This document shows, one piece after another, positions 46,340-56,194 of a DNA stretch of 64,000 bases. Origin of the DNA: Hafnia alvei (lineage in GTDB: Bacteria > Pseudomonadota > Gammaproteobacteria > Enterobacterales > Enterobacteriaceae); the NCBI RefSeq assembly GCF_900095695.1, contig NZ_FMIQ01000031.1:16774-80773 (forward strand), written 5' to 3'. The stretch's first letter is position 1. Each line of letters begins with the position of its first letter. The notes under the pieces were generated by a model. The model was not told where the DNA came from. It did no database searches and was given only the letters and a program-made list of their open reading frames with translations. The position numbers and the translations under genes are program-made.

Positions 46340-47056
46340 ATGAAAGTAGAGTTTTCTGTATATCGCTATAACCCGGACGTCGATAACGCGCCACGGATGC
46401 AAGATTACACCCTAGAGGCCGAAGAAGGCCGCGACATGATGCTGCTCGATGCGCTGATCTTGCTTAAAGAGCAAGATCCAACGCTGGCTTTCCGCCGCTC
46501 TTGCCGTGAAGGGGTTTGCGGTTCTGACGGTGTGAACATGAACGGTAAGAACGGACTGGCCTGTATCACGCCGGTTTCAACCCTACAGCGTTCAGGCAAA
46601 AAAATTGTTATCCGTCCGCTGCCAGGCTTGCCTGTCGTGCGCGACTTGGTCGTCGACATGGGCCAGTTTTACACCCAATACGAAAAAATTAAGCCTTATC
46701 TGCTTAACGACGGTAAAAATCCTCCGGCACGCGAGCATTTGCAGATGCCGGAACAGCGTGAGAAGTTAGATGGTTTGTACGAATGTATTCTTTGTGCATG
46801 CTGTTCAACCTCATGCCCATCGTTCTGGTGGAACCCGGATAAGTTTATCGGCCCAGCGGGTCTGCTGGCATCGTATCGTTTCTTAATTGATAGCCGTGAC
46901 ACCGAAACGGATAGCCGTTTAGACGATTTAGACGACGCTTTCAGCGTATTCCGCTGCCATAGCATTATGAACTGCGTCAATGTGTGTCCAAAAGGCTTGA
47001 ACCCGACCCGTGCAATTGGTCATATTAAGTCTATGTTGCTTCACCGCAGTGCTTAA
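46340..47056 (+). CDS. sdhB: succinate dehydrogenase iron-sulfur subunit
   Basis: SdhB carries electrons from FAD to quinone through three iron-sulfur clusters. Motifs are complete: SCREGVCGSDGVNMNG ... LAC for [2Fe-2S], CILCACCSTSCPSFWW for the [4Fe-4S] and [3Fe-4S] sites, and CHSIMNCVNVCPKGLNP for the rest. Length is 238 aa, the same as E. coli. It follows sdhA by 51 bases. A palindromic repeat follows it where E. coli has a spacer before sucA. Confidence 0.97.
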   Translation: MKVEFSVYRYNPDVDNAPRMQDYTLEAEEGRDMMLLDALILLKEQDPTLAFRRSCREGVCGSDGVNMNGKNGLACITPVSTLQRSGKKIVIRPLPGLPVVRDLVVDMGQFYTQYEKIKPYLLNDGKNPPAREHLQMPEQREKLDGLYECILCACCSTSCPSFWWNPDKFIGPAGLLASYRFLIDSRDTETDSRLDDLDDAFSVFRCHSIMNCVNVCPKGLNPTRAIGHIKSMLLHRSA

Positions 47057-47060
47057 GGCT

Positions 47061-47187
47061 TACCCCGTCATACTTCAAGCTGCATCGGTGTTGGCTACGT
47101 TTGCTCACCCTAGTCACATAGTTATCTATGTTCCTAGGGCTTCACAAACTTGCCGCCTACATGCAACTCGAATTATTTAGGGGATAT
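47061..47187. repeat. palindromic intergenic repeat (YPAL/MITE-like)
   Basis: About 127 bases with imperfect terminal inverted repeats (TACCCCGTCATACTTCAAGC at the left; ACTCGAATTATTTAGGGGATA at the right). A central stem CCCTAG-tc-ACATAG / CTATGT-tc-CTAGGG is strong. The ends resemble the palindromic repeats common in Yersinia, Serratia and relatives. Transcribed within the sdh-suc mRNA, it would fold into one long hairpin. Confidence 0.75.
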
Positions 47188-47226
47188 TTATTTGAAATTC
47201 CAGCGCTTAGCGTTGGATTTATGCGA

Positions 47227-47262
47227 ACCTCTCCCACCTCGAAAGAGGATGGCGAGAGGGGT
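47227..47262. repeat. small hairpin between sdhB and sucA
   Basis: ACCTCTC and GAGAGGGGT flank an inner CCTC-GAAA-GAGG hairpin. The layout resembles part of the branched palindrome at 41596-41692. Its role is unknown. Confidence 0.5.
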
Positions 47263-47507
47263 TGCAATAGGTAGTACTAAGACGTAAGACACATTTTTGC
47301 AACAGGTGATGTATCTTCGTCACAAAAAGCACATAGAGTCATCTGACGATAGGTGCAATTACTATAAGATAGTTACGGTAAAGTAATTGCGATGTATGTA
47401 ATTACGATAAATGTTTTTAATAACACTCGGTTGGATGCGAGCATTTGTTAAAAGCATGATGTTTATCACGGCGAAAACTAAAGCTGAAAACAGCTTAAGG
47501 GATCATG

Positions 47508-50315
47508 ATGCAGAACGGCGCAATGAAGGCCTGGCTGGATTCCTCCTATCTGGCGGGCGCAAACCAGTCCTACATAGAGCAGCTCTATGAAGACTATCTC
47601 ACCGATCCTGACTCGGTGGATCTGAGCTGGAAGGAAATTTTCCAACAGTTGCCGACGATCGGCCTGAAATCGGAACAATTCCACTCTCAAACACGAGACT
47701 ACTTCCGCCGTCTGGCGAAAGACCCGTCCCGGTTTAATCTCTCTCTAAACGACCCTGATACGGATGCTAAGCAGGTCAAGGTGTTGCAGATGATCAACGC
47801 CTTCCGTTTCCGCGGTCATCAGCAAGCCAATCTGGATCCATTAGGTTTGTGGAAGCAGGATGCGGTGCCCGATCTGGAACCGTCCTACCACAACCTGACC
47901 GAAGAAGATTTTGATCAGACGTTCAACGTCGGTTCTTTTGCCATCGGCAAAGAGACGATGAAGCTGTCCGATCTGTATCAGGCGCTTAAGCAGACTTATT
48001 GTGGCTCCATCGGTGCAGAATATATGCACATCACCAACACGGAAGAAAAACGTTGGATTCAGCAACGTTTGGAATCTGTTGTCGGTCAGCCTTCCTTTAC
48101 TCAAGAAGAAAAACAGCGTTTCCTGCGTGAGTTAACCGCAGCGGAAGGTCTGGAGCGTTATCTGGGAGCAAAATTCCCCGGCGCGAAACGCTTCTCACTG
48201 GAAGGCGGCGACGCGTTGGTGCCTATGCTCAAAGAGCTGATCCGTCATGCCGGTAAGAACGGCACGCGTGAAGCCGTTCTCGGGATGGCGCACCGTGGCC
48301 GCCTGAACGTGCTGATTAACGTGCTGGGTAAAAAACCGCAGGATCTGTTCGACGAATTTGCCGGTAAACATAAAGAACACCTCGGTGCCGGTGACGTTAA
48401 GTACCATATGGGCTTCTCGTCTGACGTTGAAACCGAAGGCGGTCTGGTGCATCTTGCGTTGGCGTTTAACCCATCGCATCTGGAAATTGTGAGCCCGGTG
48501 GTAATGGGGTCGGTGCGTGCTCGTCGCGATCGTCTGGATGAAGCGCGTAGCAATATGGTTCTGCCAATCACCATTCACGGTGATGCGGCAATCGCAGGCC
48601 AAGGCATTGTGCAGGAGACGCTGAACATGTCTCAGGCGCGTGGTTACGAAGTGGGCGGTACCGTTCGCATCGTTATCAACAACCAAATCGGGTTTACCAC
48701 CTCTAATCCGAAAGATGCGCGTTCAACTCAGTACTGTACTGACATCGCAAAAATGGTTCAGGCACCCATCTTCCACGTGAACGCGGATGATCCTGAAGCC
48801 GTTGCTTTTGTAACGCGTTTGGCCCTCGATTTCCGTAACACCTTTAAACGTGATGTGATGATCGATCTGGTGTGCTACCGCCGCCATGGTCATAACGAAG
48901 CTGATGAGCCAAGTGCAACCCAGCCGGTTATGTATCAGAAAATCAAAAAACATCCGACCCCGCGTAAAATTTACGCTGATAAGCTGACCGAGCAGAGCGT
49001 TGCCTCTCTCGAAGATGCCACGGAAATGGTTAACCTGTATCGTGACGCGTTGGATCGCGGCGAATGCGTGGTGGACGAATGGCGTCCAATGAACATGCAT
49101 ACCTTCACATGGTCTCCATACCTGAACCATGAGTGGGATGAAGTTTATCCAAGTACCGTTGAGCTAAAACGCCTCCAGGATTTGGCTCGCCGTATCAGCC
49201 GCGCACCAGAATCGGTTGAAATGCAGTCGCGTGTGGCCAAAATTTATGGCGACCGTGCCGAGATGGCTGAAGGCAACAAACTGTTCGATTGGGGCGCGGC
49301 TGAAAACTTGGCCTACGCCACCTTAGTGGATGAAGGTGTTCCAGTGCGTATTTCTGGTGAAGACTGTGGGCGAGGGACGTTCTTCCACCGCCATTCAGTG
49401 ATTCATAACCAGAAAGATGGCTCCGTTTATATTCCGCTAGAAAACGTACATAACGGCCAAGGCGATTTCAAAGTTTGGGACTCGGTGCTGTCTGAGGCCG
49501 CTGTTTTAGCCTTCGAATATGGTTATGCCACCGCAGAGCCTCGCACGCTGACCATCTGGGAAGCGCAGTTTGGTGACTTCGCCAACGGTGCACAGGTGGT
49601 TATTGACCAGTTCATCAGTTCCGGCGAGCAAAAATGGGGTCGTCTGTGTGGTTTAGTGATGCTGTTGCCGCATGGCTATGAAGGCCAAGGCCCTGAGCAC
49701 TCTTCTGCACGTTTAGAACGTTATCTGCAACTGTGCGCTGACCAGAATATGCAGGTTTGTATTCCGTCTACGCCGGCTCAGGTTTATCACATGCTACGTC
49801 GTCAGGCGCTGCGTGGAATGCGTCGCCCTCTGATTGTTATGTCGCCTAAGTCCTTGCTGCGCCATCCGTTAGCGGTATCTTCTTTGGAAGAGCTGGCAAA
49901 CGGCAGCTTCCAGCCGGTGATTGGTGAGATTGATGACATCGATCCAAAAGACGTTAAGCGTGTGGTGATGTGTTCCGGTAAGGTTTACTACGACCTGTTG
50001 GAACAACGTCGCAAAAACGAACAGAAAGACGTGGCGATTGTGCGTATCGAACAGCTGTATCCATTCCCTCACCAGGCGATTCAGGATGCATTTGCCCCTT
50101 ATGCCCACGTACACGATTTTGTCTGGTGTCAGGAAGAACCACTGAACCAAGGTGCTTGGTACTGTAGCCAGCATAACTTCCGTGAAGTGATTCCTTTTGG
50201 AGCATCGTTGCGTTATGCGGGGCGTGCGGCATCGGCTTCGCCGGCTGTGGGTTATATGTCGGTTCACCAGAAACAGCAGCAAGATCTGGTTAACGACGCG
50301 CTGAACGTGGAATAA
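47508..50315 (+). CDS. sucA: 2-oxoglutarate dehydrogenase E1 component
   Basis: SucA is the thiamine-diphosphate decarboxylase of the 2-oxoglutarate dehydrogenase complex. The N-terminal SucB-binding segment (DSSYLAGANQSYIEQLYEDYL) is followed by VLGMAHRGRLNVLINVLGK and the thiamine-diphosphate motif HGDAAIAGQGIVQETLNMS ... INNQIGFTTSNP. The transketolase pyrimidine domain contains GEDCGRGTFFHRH. The C-terminus ends in MSVHQKQQQDLVNDALNVE. Length is 935 aa versus 933. Two adjacent ATGs exist; the second (47508) matches E. coli (MQNGAMKAW). Confidence 0.97.
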   Translation: MQNGAMKAWLDSSYLAGANQSYIEQLYEDYLTDPDSVDLSWKEIFQQLPTIGLKSEQFHSQTRDYFRRLAKDPSRFNLSLNDPDTDAKQVKVLQMINAFRFRGHQQANLDPLGLWKQDAVPDLEPSYHNLTEEDFDQTFNVGSFAIGKETMKLSDLYQALKQTYCGSIGAEYMHITNTEEKRWIQQRLESVVGQPSFTQEEKQRFLRELTAAEGLERYLGAKFPGAKRFSLEGGDALVPMLKELIRHAGKNGTREAVLGMAHRGRLNVLINVLGKKPQDLFDEFAGKHKEHLGAGDVKYHMGFSSDVETEGGLVHLALAFNPSHLEIVSPVVMGSVRARRDRLDEARSNMVLPITIHGDAAIAGQGIVQETLNMSQARGYEVGGTVRIVINNQIGFTTSNPKDARSTQYCTDIAKMVQAPIFHVNADDPEAVAFVTRLALDFRNTFKRDVMIDLVCYRRHGHNEADEPSATQPVMYQKIKKHPTPRKIYADKLTEQSVASLEDATEMVNLYRDALDRGECVVDEWRPMNMHTFTWSPYLNHEWDEVYPSTVELKRLQDLARRISRAPESVEMQSRVAKIYGDRAEMAEGNKLFDWGAAENLAYATLVDEGVPVRISGEDCGRGTFFHRHSVIHNQKDGSVYIPLENVHNGQGDFKVWDSVLSEAAVLAFEYGYATAEPRTLTIWEAQFGDFANGAQVVIDQFISSGEQKWGRLCGLVMLLPHGYEGQGPEHSSARLERYLQLCADQNMQVCIPSTPAQVYHMLRRQALRGMRRPLIVMSPKSLLRHPLAVSSLEELANGSFQPVIGEIDDIDPKDVKRVVMCSGKVYYDLLEQRRKNEQKDVAIVRIEQLYPFPHQAIQDAFAPYAHVHDFVWCQEEPLNQGAWYCSQHNFREVIPFGASLRYAGRAASASPAVGYMSVHQKQQQDLVNDALNVE

Positions 50316-50376
50316 GAGTCTGGGCGCATAAGCGCCCAGTTCTGCAAAAAAAATTGGTTATAAAAAAGGATATAGC

Positions 50377-51591
50377 ATGAGTAGCGTAGAAATTCTGGTC
50401 CCTGACCTACCTGAATCCGTTGCCGACGCTACGGTTGCAACGTGGCACAAAAAACCGGGCGATACCGTTGCCCGCGATGAAGTGATCGTTGAAATCGAAA
50501 CCGACAAAGTTGTTCTGGAAGTGCCAGCGCCGGAAGCCGGCATTATGGATGCCATTTTGGAAGAAGAGGGTGCAACCGTACTTTCTCGCCAGCTGTTGGG
50601 TCGTTTGCGTCCGGCTGATGTATCCGGCAAACCAACCACTGACAAAGCGCAATCGTCTGCATCAACACCGGCCTCACGTCATACGGCGGATCTGGAAGAG
50701 GGTAGCAGCGATGCACAAGGCCCAGCCATTCGTCGCCTGTTAGCCGAGCATTCTTTGAATGCCGCTGACATCAAAGGCACCGGCGTGGGTGGCCGTTTGA
50801 CCCGTGAAGACGTTGATAAACATTTAGCTTCAGCACCAAAAGCAGCCAAAGCGGCTGAGCCAGAAGCACCGGCCGCAGCTCCGTTAGGCGCTCGTACTGA
50901 AAAACGTGTTCCGATGACTCGCCTGCGTAAGCGTGTGGCTGAGCGTTTGCTGGAAGCAAAAAACAGCACCGCGATGTTGACGACCTTTAACGAAGTCAAC
51001 ATGAAGCCAATCATGGACATGCGTAAGCAGTACGGCGAAGCGTTTGAGAAACGCCACGGTGTGCGTCTGGGCTTTATGTCTTTCTACATCAAAGCCGTGC
51101 TGGAAGCGCTGAAGCGCTACCCAGAAGTGAACGCCTCTATTGATGGCGAAGATGTGGTTTATCACAACTATTTCGACGTCAGCATTGCTGTATCCACGCC
51201 GCGCGGCTTGGTAACGCCAGTGCTGCGCAACGTTGATACGTTGGGTATGGCTGACATTGAGAAAAATATTAAAGAACTCGCGGTGAAAGGTCGTGATGGC
51301 AAACTGAAAGTTGAAGAACTGACCGGCGGTAACTTCACCATTACCAACGGCGGCGTATTCGGTTCATTGATGTCTACCCCGATCATCAACCCACCGCAGA
51401 GCGCGATTCTGGGCATGCACGCTATCAAAGATCGTCCGATGGCGGTGAATGGTCAGGTTGTGATCCTGCCAATGATGTATCTGGCTCTGTCTTACGATCA
51501 TCGCCTGATCGATGGACGCGAATCCGTAGGCTTCTTGGTTACGGTGAAAGAGATGCTGGAAGATCCGGCTCGTCTGCTGCTGGACGTATAA
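50377..51591 (+). CDS. sucB: 2-oxoglutarate dehydrogenase E2, dihydrolipoyl succinyltransferase
   Basis: SucB forms the complex core and moves the succinyl group to CoA. It has one lipoyl domain (1-76) with lipoyl-Lys44 in [11 protein letters not shown]. The peripheral subunit-binding domain is about 107-145 ([32 protein letters not shown]). The catalytic domain has the active-site motif [12 protein letters not shown] near residues 370-382. The linkers are Ala/Pro-rich. Length is 404 aa versus 405. It follows sucA by 61 bases. Confidence 0.97.
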   Translation: MSSVEILVPDLPESVADATVATWHKKPGDTVARDEVIVEIETDKVVLEVPAPEAGIMDAILEEEGATVLSRQLLGRLRPADVSGKPTTDKAQSSASTPASRHTADLEEGSSDAQGPAIRRLLAEHSLNAADIKGTGVGGRLTREDVDKHLASAPKAAKAAEPEAPAAAPLGARTEKRVPMTRLRKRVAERLLEAKNSTAMLTTFNEVNMKPIMDMRKQYGEAFEKRHGVRLGFMSFYIKAVLEALKRYPEVNASIDGEDVVYHNYFDVSIAVSTPRGLVTPVLRNVDTLGMADIEKNIKELAVKGRDGKLKVEELTGGNFTITNGGVFGSLMSTPIINPPQSAILGMHAIKDRPMAVNGQVVILPMMYLALSYDHRLIDGRESVGFLVTVKEMLEDPARLLLDV

Positions 51592-51722
51592 GCGATAAAA
51601 TATTCTGCGTTGCTATGCAATGGCCTGCTTAGGTAGGCCACTTACCTAAAATAAGAGCCAGTCTGATAGGCGTGATGAGCGCAATAGCCTAGCAGACTCG
51701 GCGACAAAATGGATAGAACATC

Positions 51723-52889
51723 ATGAACTTACACGAATATCAGGCCAAACAACTGTTTGCTCGGTATGGTCTACCGGCACCGGTCGGTTATGCCTGCACC
51801 ACACCTCGCGAAGCAGAAGAAGCAGCATCCAAAATCGGTTCCGGCCCGTGGGTGGTGAAATGTCAGGTTCACGCTGGTGGTCGCGGTAAAGCGGGCGGCG
51901 TTAAGCTGGTTAGATCTAAAGAAGAGATCCGTGCTTTTGCTGAGAACTGGTTAGGTAAGCGTTTAGTGACTTACCAGACAGATGCGCTGGGTCAGCCGGT
52001 TCACCAGATTCTGGTGGAAGGCGCAACGGACATTGATAAAGAGCTGTATCTGGGCGCAGTTGTCGATCGTGGCACACGTCGCGTGGTGTTCATGGCATCC
52101 ACCGAAGGTGGCGTGGAAATTGAGAAAGTGGCTGATGAAACGCCACACTTGATCCATAAAACCGCACTGGACCCACTGACTGGCCCACAGCCTTATCAAG
52201 GCCGCGAGCTGGCATTTAAACTGGGTTTGACGGGCAAACAAGTCGGTCAATTCACCAAAATCTTTATGGGCTTGGCAACGCTGTTCCTTGAGCGCGATCT
52301 GGCTTTGGTTGAGATTAACCCGCTGGTTATCACCAAGCAGGGCGATCTGATCTGTTTAGACGGCAAACTGAGCGCAGACGGCAACGCGCTGTTCCGCCAG
52401 GCTGAACTGCGTGAAATGCGCGATCCTTCTCAGGAAGATGCGCGTGAATCTCAGGCTGCCCAGTGGGAACTGAACTACGTTGCATTAGACGGCAACATCG
52501 GTTGCATGGTGAACGGTGCAGGTTTGGCGATGGGTACCATGGATATCGTTAAATTGCACGGCGGCGAACCGGCTAACTTCTTAGACGTTGGCGGCGGTGC
52601 TACTAAAGAACGCGTGACCGAAGCGTTCAAAATTATTCTCTCCGACGAGAAAGTGAAAGCGGTGCTGGTCAATATCTTCGGCGGCATTGTGCGCTGTGAC
52701 CTGATCGCCGATGGGATTATCGGTGCTGTGGCTGAAGTGGGCGTTAATGTGCCGGTTGTGGTTCGCTTAGAAGGTAACAACGCTGAGCTGGGTGCGAAAA
52801 AACTGGCTGACAGCGGTCTGAATATTATTGCAGCGAAAAGCTTAACGGATGCTGCGCAGCAGGTTGTTGCTGCCGTGGAGGGGAAATAA
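51723..52889 (+). CDS. sucC: succinyl-CoA synthetase beta subunit
   Basis: SucC, with SucD, converts succinyl-CoA to succinate with substrate-level ATP (or GTP) formation. The 388 aa (same as E. coli) contain an ATP-grasp fold: [18 protein letters not shown] in the nucleotide-binding half, EINPLVIT at the magnesium site and [11 protein letters not shown] / DVGGGATKE / [10 protein letters not shown] in the CoA-ligase half. It begins [16 protein letters not shown], 131 bases after sucB. The stop overlaps the sucD start by one base (TAATG). Confidence 0.97.
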   Translation: MNLHEYQAKQLFARYGLPAPVGYACTTPREAEEAASKIGSGPWVVKCQVHAGGRGKAGGVKLVRSKEEIRAFAENWLGKRLVTYQTDALGQPVHQILVEGATDIDKELYLGAVVDRGTRRVVFMASTEGGVEIEKVADETPHLIHKTALDPLTGPQPYQGRELAFKLGLTGKQVGQFTKIFMGLATLFLERDLALVEINPLVITKQGDLICLDGKLSADGNALFRQAELREMRDPSQEDARESQAAQWELNYVALDGNIGCMVNGAGLAMGTMDIVKLHGGEPANFLDVGGGATKERVTEAFKIILSDEKVKAVLVNIFGGIVRCDLIADGIIGAVAEVGVNVPVVVRLEGNNAELGAKKLADSGLNIIAAKSLTDAAQQVVAAVEGK

Positions 52890-53758
52890 TGTCCATTTTA
52901 ATTAATAAAGATACCAAAGTGATCTGCCAAGGTTTTACCGGCAGTCAGGGCACCTTCCATTCCGAACAGGCTTTAGCCTACGGTACCAAATTAGTTGGCG
53001 GTGTTACGCCGGGTAAAGGTGGCACCGAACATCTGGGTCTGCCGGTATTTAATACCGTGCGCGAGGCGGTTGAAACGACAGGTGCAACGGCGTCAGTCAT
53101 TTATGTACCAGCGCCTTTCTGCAAAGACTCCATTCTGGAAGCGATTGATGCAGGCATTAAGCTGATCATCTGTATCACTGAAGGCATTCCGACTCTGGAT
53201 ATGCTGGTGGTGAAAGCGAAACTGGAGCAGAGCGAAGCACGCATGATCGGTCCAAACTGCCCAGGCGTTATCACTCCGGGTGAATGTAAGATCGGTATTA
53301 TGCCGGGTCACATCCATCTGCCGGGTAAAGTTGGCATCGTATCTCGCTCTGGTACCTTGACCTATGAAGCGGTTAAGCAGACGACGGATATCGGTTTTGG
53401 CCAGTCTAGCTGTGTCGGTATCGGTGGTGATCCAATCCCTGGCTCTAACTTCATTGATATCTTGAAACTGTTTCAGGAAGATCCGCAGACTGAAGTTATT
53501 GTGATGATTGGTGAAATCGGCGGTAACGCTGAAGAAGATGCTGCTGCATACATTAAAGAGCATGTGACTAAGCCTGTTGTGGGCTACATCGCGGGCGTTA
53601 CTGCGCCTAAAGGCAAGCGTATGGGTCACGCGGGCGCCATTATTGCCGGTGGCAAAGGCACTGCGGACGAAAAATTTGCAGCGTTGGAAGCGGCAGGGGT
53701 GAAAACTGTTCGCAGCTTGGCCGAAATTGGCAACGCCGTGAAAACAGTATTGCGTTAA
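52889..53758 (+). CDS. sucD: succinyl-CoA synthetase alpha subunit
   Basis: SucD binds CoA and carries the phospho-histidine intermediate. The N-terminal Rossmann fold shows [17 protein letters not shown] and GVTPGKGG. The phosphorylated His is in [19 protein letters not shown] at about 247. [10 protein letters not shown] and [11 protein letters not shown] mark the power-helix region. Length 289 aa equals E. coli. It is the last gene of the sdh-suc cluster and is followed by a strong terminator. Confidence 0.97.
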   Translation: MSILINKDTKVICQGFTGSQGTFHSEQALAYGTKLVGGVTPGKGGTEHLGLPVFNTVREAVETTGATASVIYVPAPFCKDSILEAIDAGIKLIICITEGIPTLDMLVVKAKLEQSEARMIGPNCPGVITPGECKIGIMPGHIHLPGKVGIVSRSGTLTYEAVKQTTDIGFGQSSCVGIGGDPIPGSNFIDILKLFQEDPQTEVIVMIGEIGGNAEEDAAAYIKEHVTKPVVGYIAGVTAPKGKRMGHAGAIIAGGKGTADEKFAALEAAGVKTVRSLAEIGNAVKTVLR

Positions 53759-53823
53759 GTCTTGTTCAAACGTTGCGTTTGAACGCTGTTTTATTGAAAG
53801 AAACAGAAAAGTTTCGACATGTT

Positions 53824-53848
53824 GGGCCACTTCGGTGGCCCTTTTTTA
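53824..53848 (+). terminator. sucABCD terminator
   Basis: GGGCCAC-TTCG-GTGGCCC followed by a T-run: a perfect 7-bp stem closed by a UUCG tetraloop. It ends the sdh-suc transcript. Confidence 0.95.
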
Positions 53849-54617
53849 TACTCAGATATACGGCATTCTGTATCGTGGCTAAATGGCTGCGGCAATGCCT
53901 TTATCACAGAGAGCAAAGTGGCGATATTTTATGCTACCTAAACTCTACGTTATCTCTTCTCTCGCCATTAACTTCTCACCTGTTTGCGTAACGTTTCTGC
54001 TTTGCTTACTGACGATTTGTCACGTTGCTTTATTACTCTGTTATTGAAAATGGCGTGCAATGAAAATAAAAAATCACGTAAAAGAAACAGCGCATCGAAT
54101 AAATAACAATCAATTAACAATAAGTAACCATGAATACGTTTATGATACTTTTGCTTAACATAGATCAATGAAATTCCTATAAAAAAATGCCAGAAATAGT
54201 GCCTTAAACAGTGTGTTTTGCTAATCTTGTCGCAGATCAATTTTAGGTAATTATAATCATTTGCCTAAAACGTGACCTAAATACACAAATCTAATTCCTA
54301 ACATGAAAATACCTATTTATTGTGTGGGAATGGCGGGGTACTATTTACTCGTCTGTAATACTGAGTCGTTTTTATTGTTATATTTGTTATCTTCCTTCGG
54401 TTTTTCGTTTCAAACGTTTTCTGAACTATGCTGATGGAGAGGTTTTTACCTCAACATCCGTTGCTAAGATTTGGAAAGCGTAGGCTGCCGAGAATTGGGG
54501 GAGGTTCCAATTTGTTGTTGAAGGGCATTCACTGCTGGTAGTTATGTGACTTCCGTACTCGAACGGGAGCCGTGTTGCCGCAAGTCGGAGTCTTCCTGCG
54601 AGGAGCAAGGAGTCAAG
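53849..54617 (+). promoter_or_regulatory. cydAB upstream control region and leader
   Basis: About 770 non-coding bases, strongly AT-rich from 54000 to 54420, then a more GC-balanced leader of ~180 bases ending in the cydA ribosome site. In E. coli the cyd promoters and ArcA/FNR/H-NS sites lie here. An FNR-like half-conserved palindrome is at 54227-54240. I could not place individual promoters with confidence, and short ORFs here look random. Confidence 0.55.
54227..54240. promoter_or_regulatory. FNR-like site upstream of cydA
   Basis: TTGTC-GCAG-ATCAA matches the FNR consensus TTGAT-N4-ATCAA in eight of ten positions. It lies ~380 bases before cydA. FNR represses cydAB in fully anaerobic E. 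coli. Confidence 0.4.
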
Positions 54618-56180
54618 ATGTTGGATATTGTCGAACTGTCACGGTTACAGTTTGCCTTAACGGCGATGTACCACTTCCTGTTTGTGCCACTAACGCTGGG
54701 TATGGCGTTCTTGTTGGCCATCATGGAAACGGTATACGTTCTTACGGGTAAACAAGTTTATAAAGATATGACTAAGTTCTGGGGCAAGTTGTTTGGTATC
54801 AACTTTGCGCTTGGGGTTGCCACGGGTTTAACCATGGAATTCCAGTTCGGGACTAACTGGTCATACTATTCCCATTACGTTGGAGACATCTTTGGTGCGC
54901 CGCTGGCCATTGAAGGGTTGATGGCGTTCTTCCTTGAATCTACCTTTGTTGGTCTGTTCTTCTTTGGCTGGGATCGTCTGGGCAAAGTGCAGCACTTAGC
55001 AGCCACTTGGTTAGTTGCGTTAGGTTCCAACCTGTCTGCTCTGTGGATTCTGGTGGCTAACGGCTGGATGCAGAACCCAATCGCGTCGGATTTCAACTTT
55101 GAAACCATGCGTATGGAAATGGTGAGCTTCTCTGAGCTGGTATTAAACCCAGTTGCTCAGGTGAAATTCGTTCACACCGTTTCTGCGGGCTACGTGACCG
55201 GCGCCATGTTCGTTCTGGGCATCAGTTCCTACTACTTGCTGAAAGGCCGTGATTTCGCCTTTGCTAAGCGTTCATTTGCTATCGCCGCGGCGTTTGGTCT
55301 GGCTGCGTCTCTGTCTGTTATCGTGCTGGGTGATGAATCCGGTTACGAGATGGGTGACGTACAGAAAACCAAACTGGCAGCGATTGAAGCAGAGTGGGAA
55401 ACCCAACCGGCTCCAGCATCGTTTACTCTGTTTGGTATCCCTAATCAGGAAACCATGACCAACGAATATGCGATTCATATCCCTTACGCACTGGGCCTGA
55501 TCGCGACACGTTCGCTTGATCAGCAGGTGACCGGCCTGAAAGAGCTGATGGCTCAGCATCAGGTTCGTATCCGTAATGGTATGAAAGCTTATGAGTTGCT
55601 GCAGGAACTGCGTACCGGTAACACCGATCCTACCGTGCGTGATGCCTTCAACAAAACCAAGCAGGACTTGGGCTACGGTATGCTGCTGAAGCGTTATACC
55701 GAGAACCCATCTCAGGCGAGCGAAGAGCAGATTCAGGCCGCAACCAAGGACTCTATCCCTAAAGTTGCTCCGCTGTACTTTGCCTTCCGCATCATGGTGG
55801 CATGTGGCTTTGCGCTGTTGCTGATCATTGCGCTGTCCTTCTGGAGCGTTGTTCGCGGTAACGTGGGTAAAAAACGCTGGCTGCACCGTGCGGCATTGCT
55901 GGGTATTCCTTTACCTTGGATTGCCTGTGAAGCGGGCTGGTTTGTTGCTGAGTATGGTCGTCAACCATGGGCTATCGGTGAAGTATTGCCGACCGCGGTG
56001 GCGAACTCTTCTCTGACAACGGGCGATCTGCTGTTCTCCATTATTCTGATCTGCGGTCTGTACACGCTGTTCTTAGTCGCAGAAATGTATTTGATGTTCA
56101 AATTTGCTCGCCTGGGGCCAAGCAGCCTGAAGAGCGGTCGTTATCATTTTGAACAGCCGAATGCAGTAGAAGCGCGCTAA
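54618..56180 (+). CDS. cydA: cytochrome bd-I ubiquinol oxidase subunit I
   Basis: CydA is the quinol-oxidising, heme-bearing subunit of the high-affinity terminal oxidase. The 520-aa protein (E. coli 522) has nine membrane helices. The heme ligand His19 is in [12 protein letters not shown] and a second near His186 in [15 protein letters not shown]. The periplasmic Q-loop (about 250-380) is the long type. [13 protein letters not shown] is the conserved segment near the hemes. The ATG at 54618 follows AAGGAGTC; upstream codons in frame are leader. cydB starts 14 bases later. Confidence 0.97.
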   Translation: MLDIVELSRLQFALTAMYHFLFVPLTLGMAFLLAIMETVYVLTGKQVYKDMTKFWGKLFGINFALGVATGLTMEFQFGTNWSYYSHYVGDIFGAPLAIEGLMAFFLESTFVGLFFFGWDRLGKVQHLAATWLVALGSNLSALWILVANGWMQNPIASDFNFETMRMEMVSFSELVLNPVAQVKFVHTVSAGYVTGAMFVLGISSYYLLKGRDFAFAKRSFAIAAAFGLAASLSVIVLGDESGYEMGDVQKTKLAAIEAEWETQPAPASFTLFGIPNQETMTNEYAIHIPYALGLIATRSLDQQVTGLKELMAQHQVRIRNGMKAYELLQELRTGNTDPTVRDAFNKTKQDLGYGMLLKRYTENPSQASEEQIQAATKDSIPKVAPLYFAFRIMVACGFALLLIIALSFWSVVRGNVGKKRWLHRAALLGIPLPWIACEAGWFVAEYGRQPWAIGEVLPTAVANSSLTTGDLLFSIILICGLYTLFLVAEMYLMFKFARLGPSSLKSGRYHFEQPNAVEAR

Positions 56181-56194
56181 CAGGAGTCCACGCT

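Larger units (their letters stand above)
47057..47507 (+). other. sdhB-sucA intergenic region
   Basis: 451 non-coding bases within the sdh-suc supercluster. It contains a palindromic repeat (47061-47187), a smaller hairpin (47227-47262), AT-rich DNA that may hold a separate suc promoter, and AAGCTG-AAAA-CAGCTT (47481-47496) just before the sucA ribosome site. I found no ORF. Confidence 0.7.

Noticed and set aside
53093..53830. 245-codon frame antisense to sucD
   Set aside because: It is fully covered by sucD, with composition (many Phe/Arg/Asn) typical of a shadow frame.
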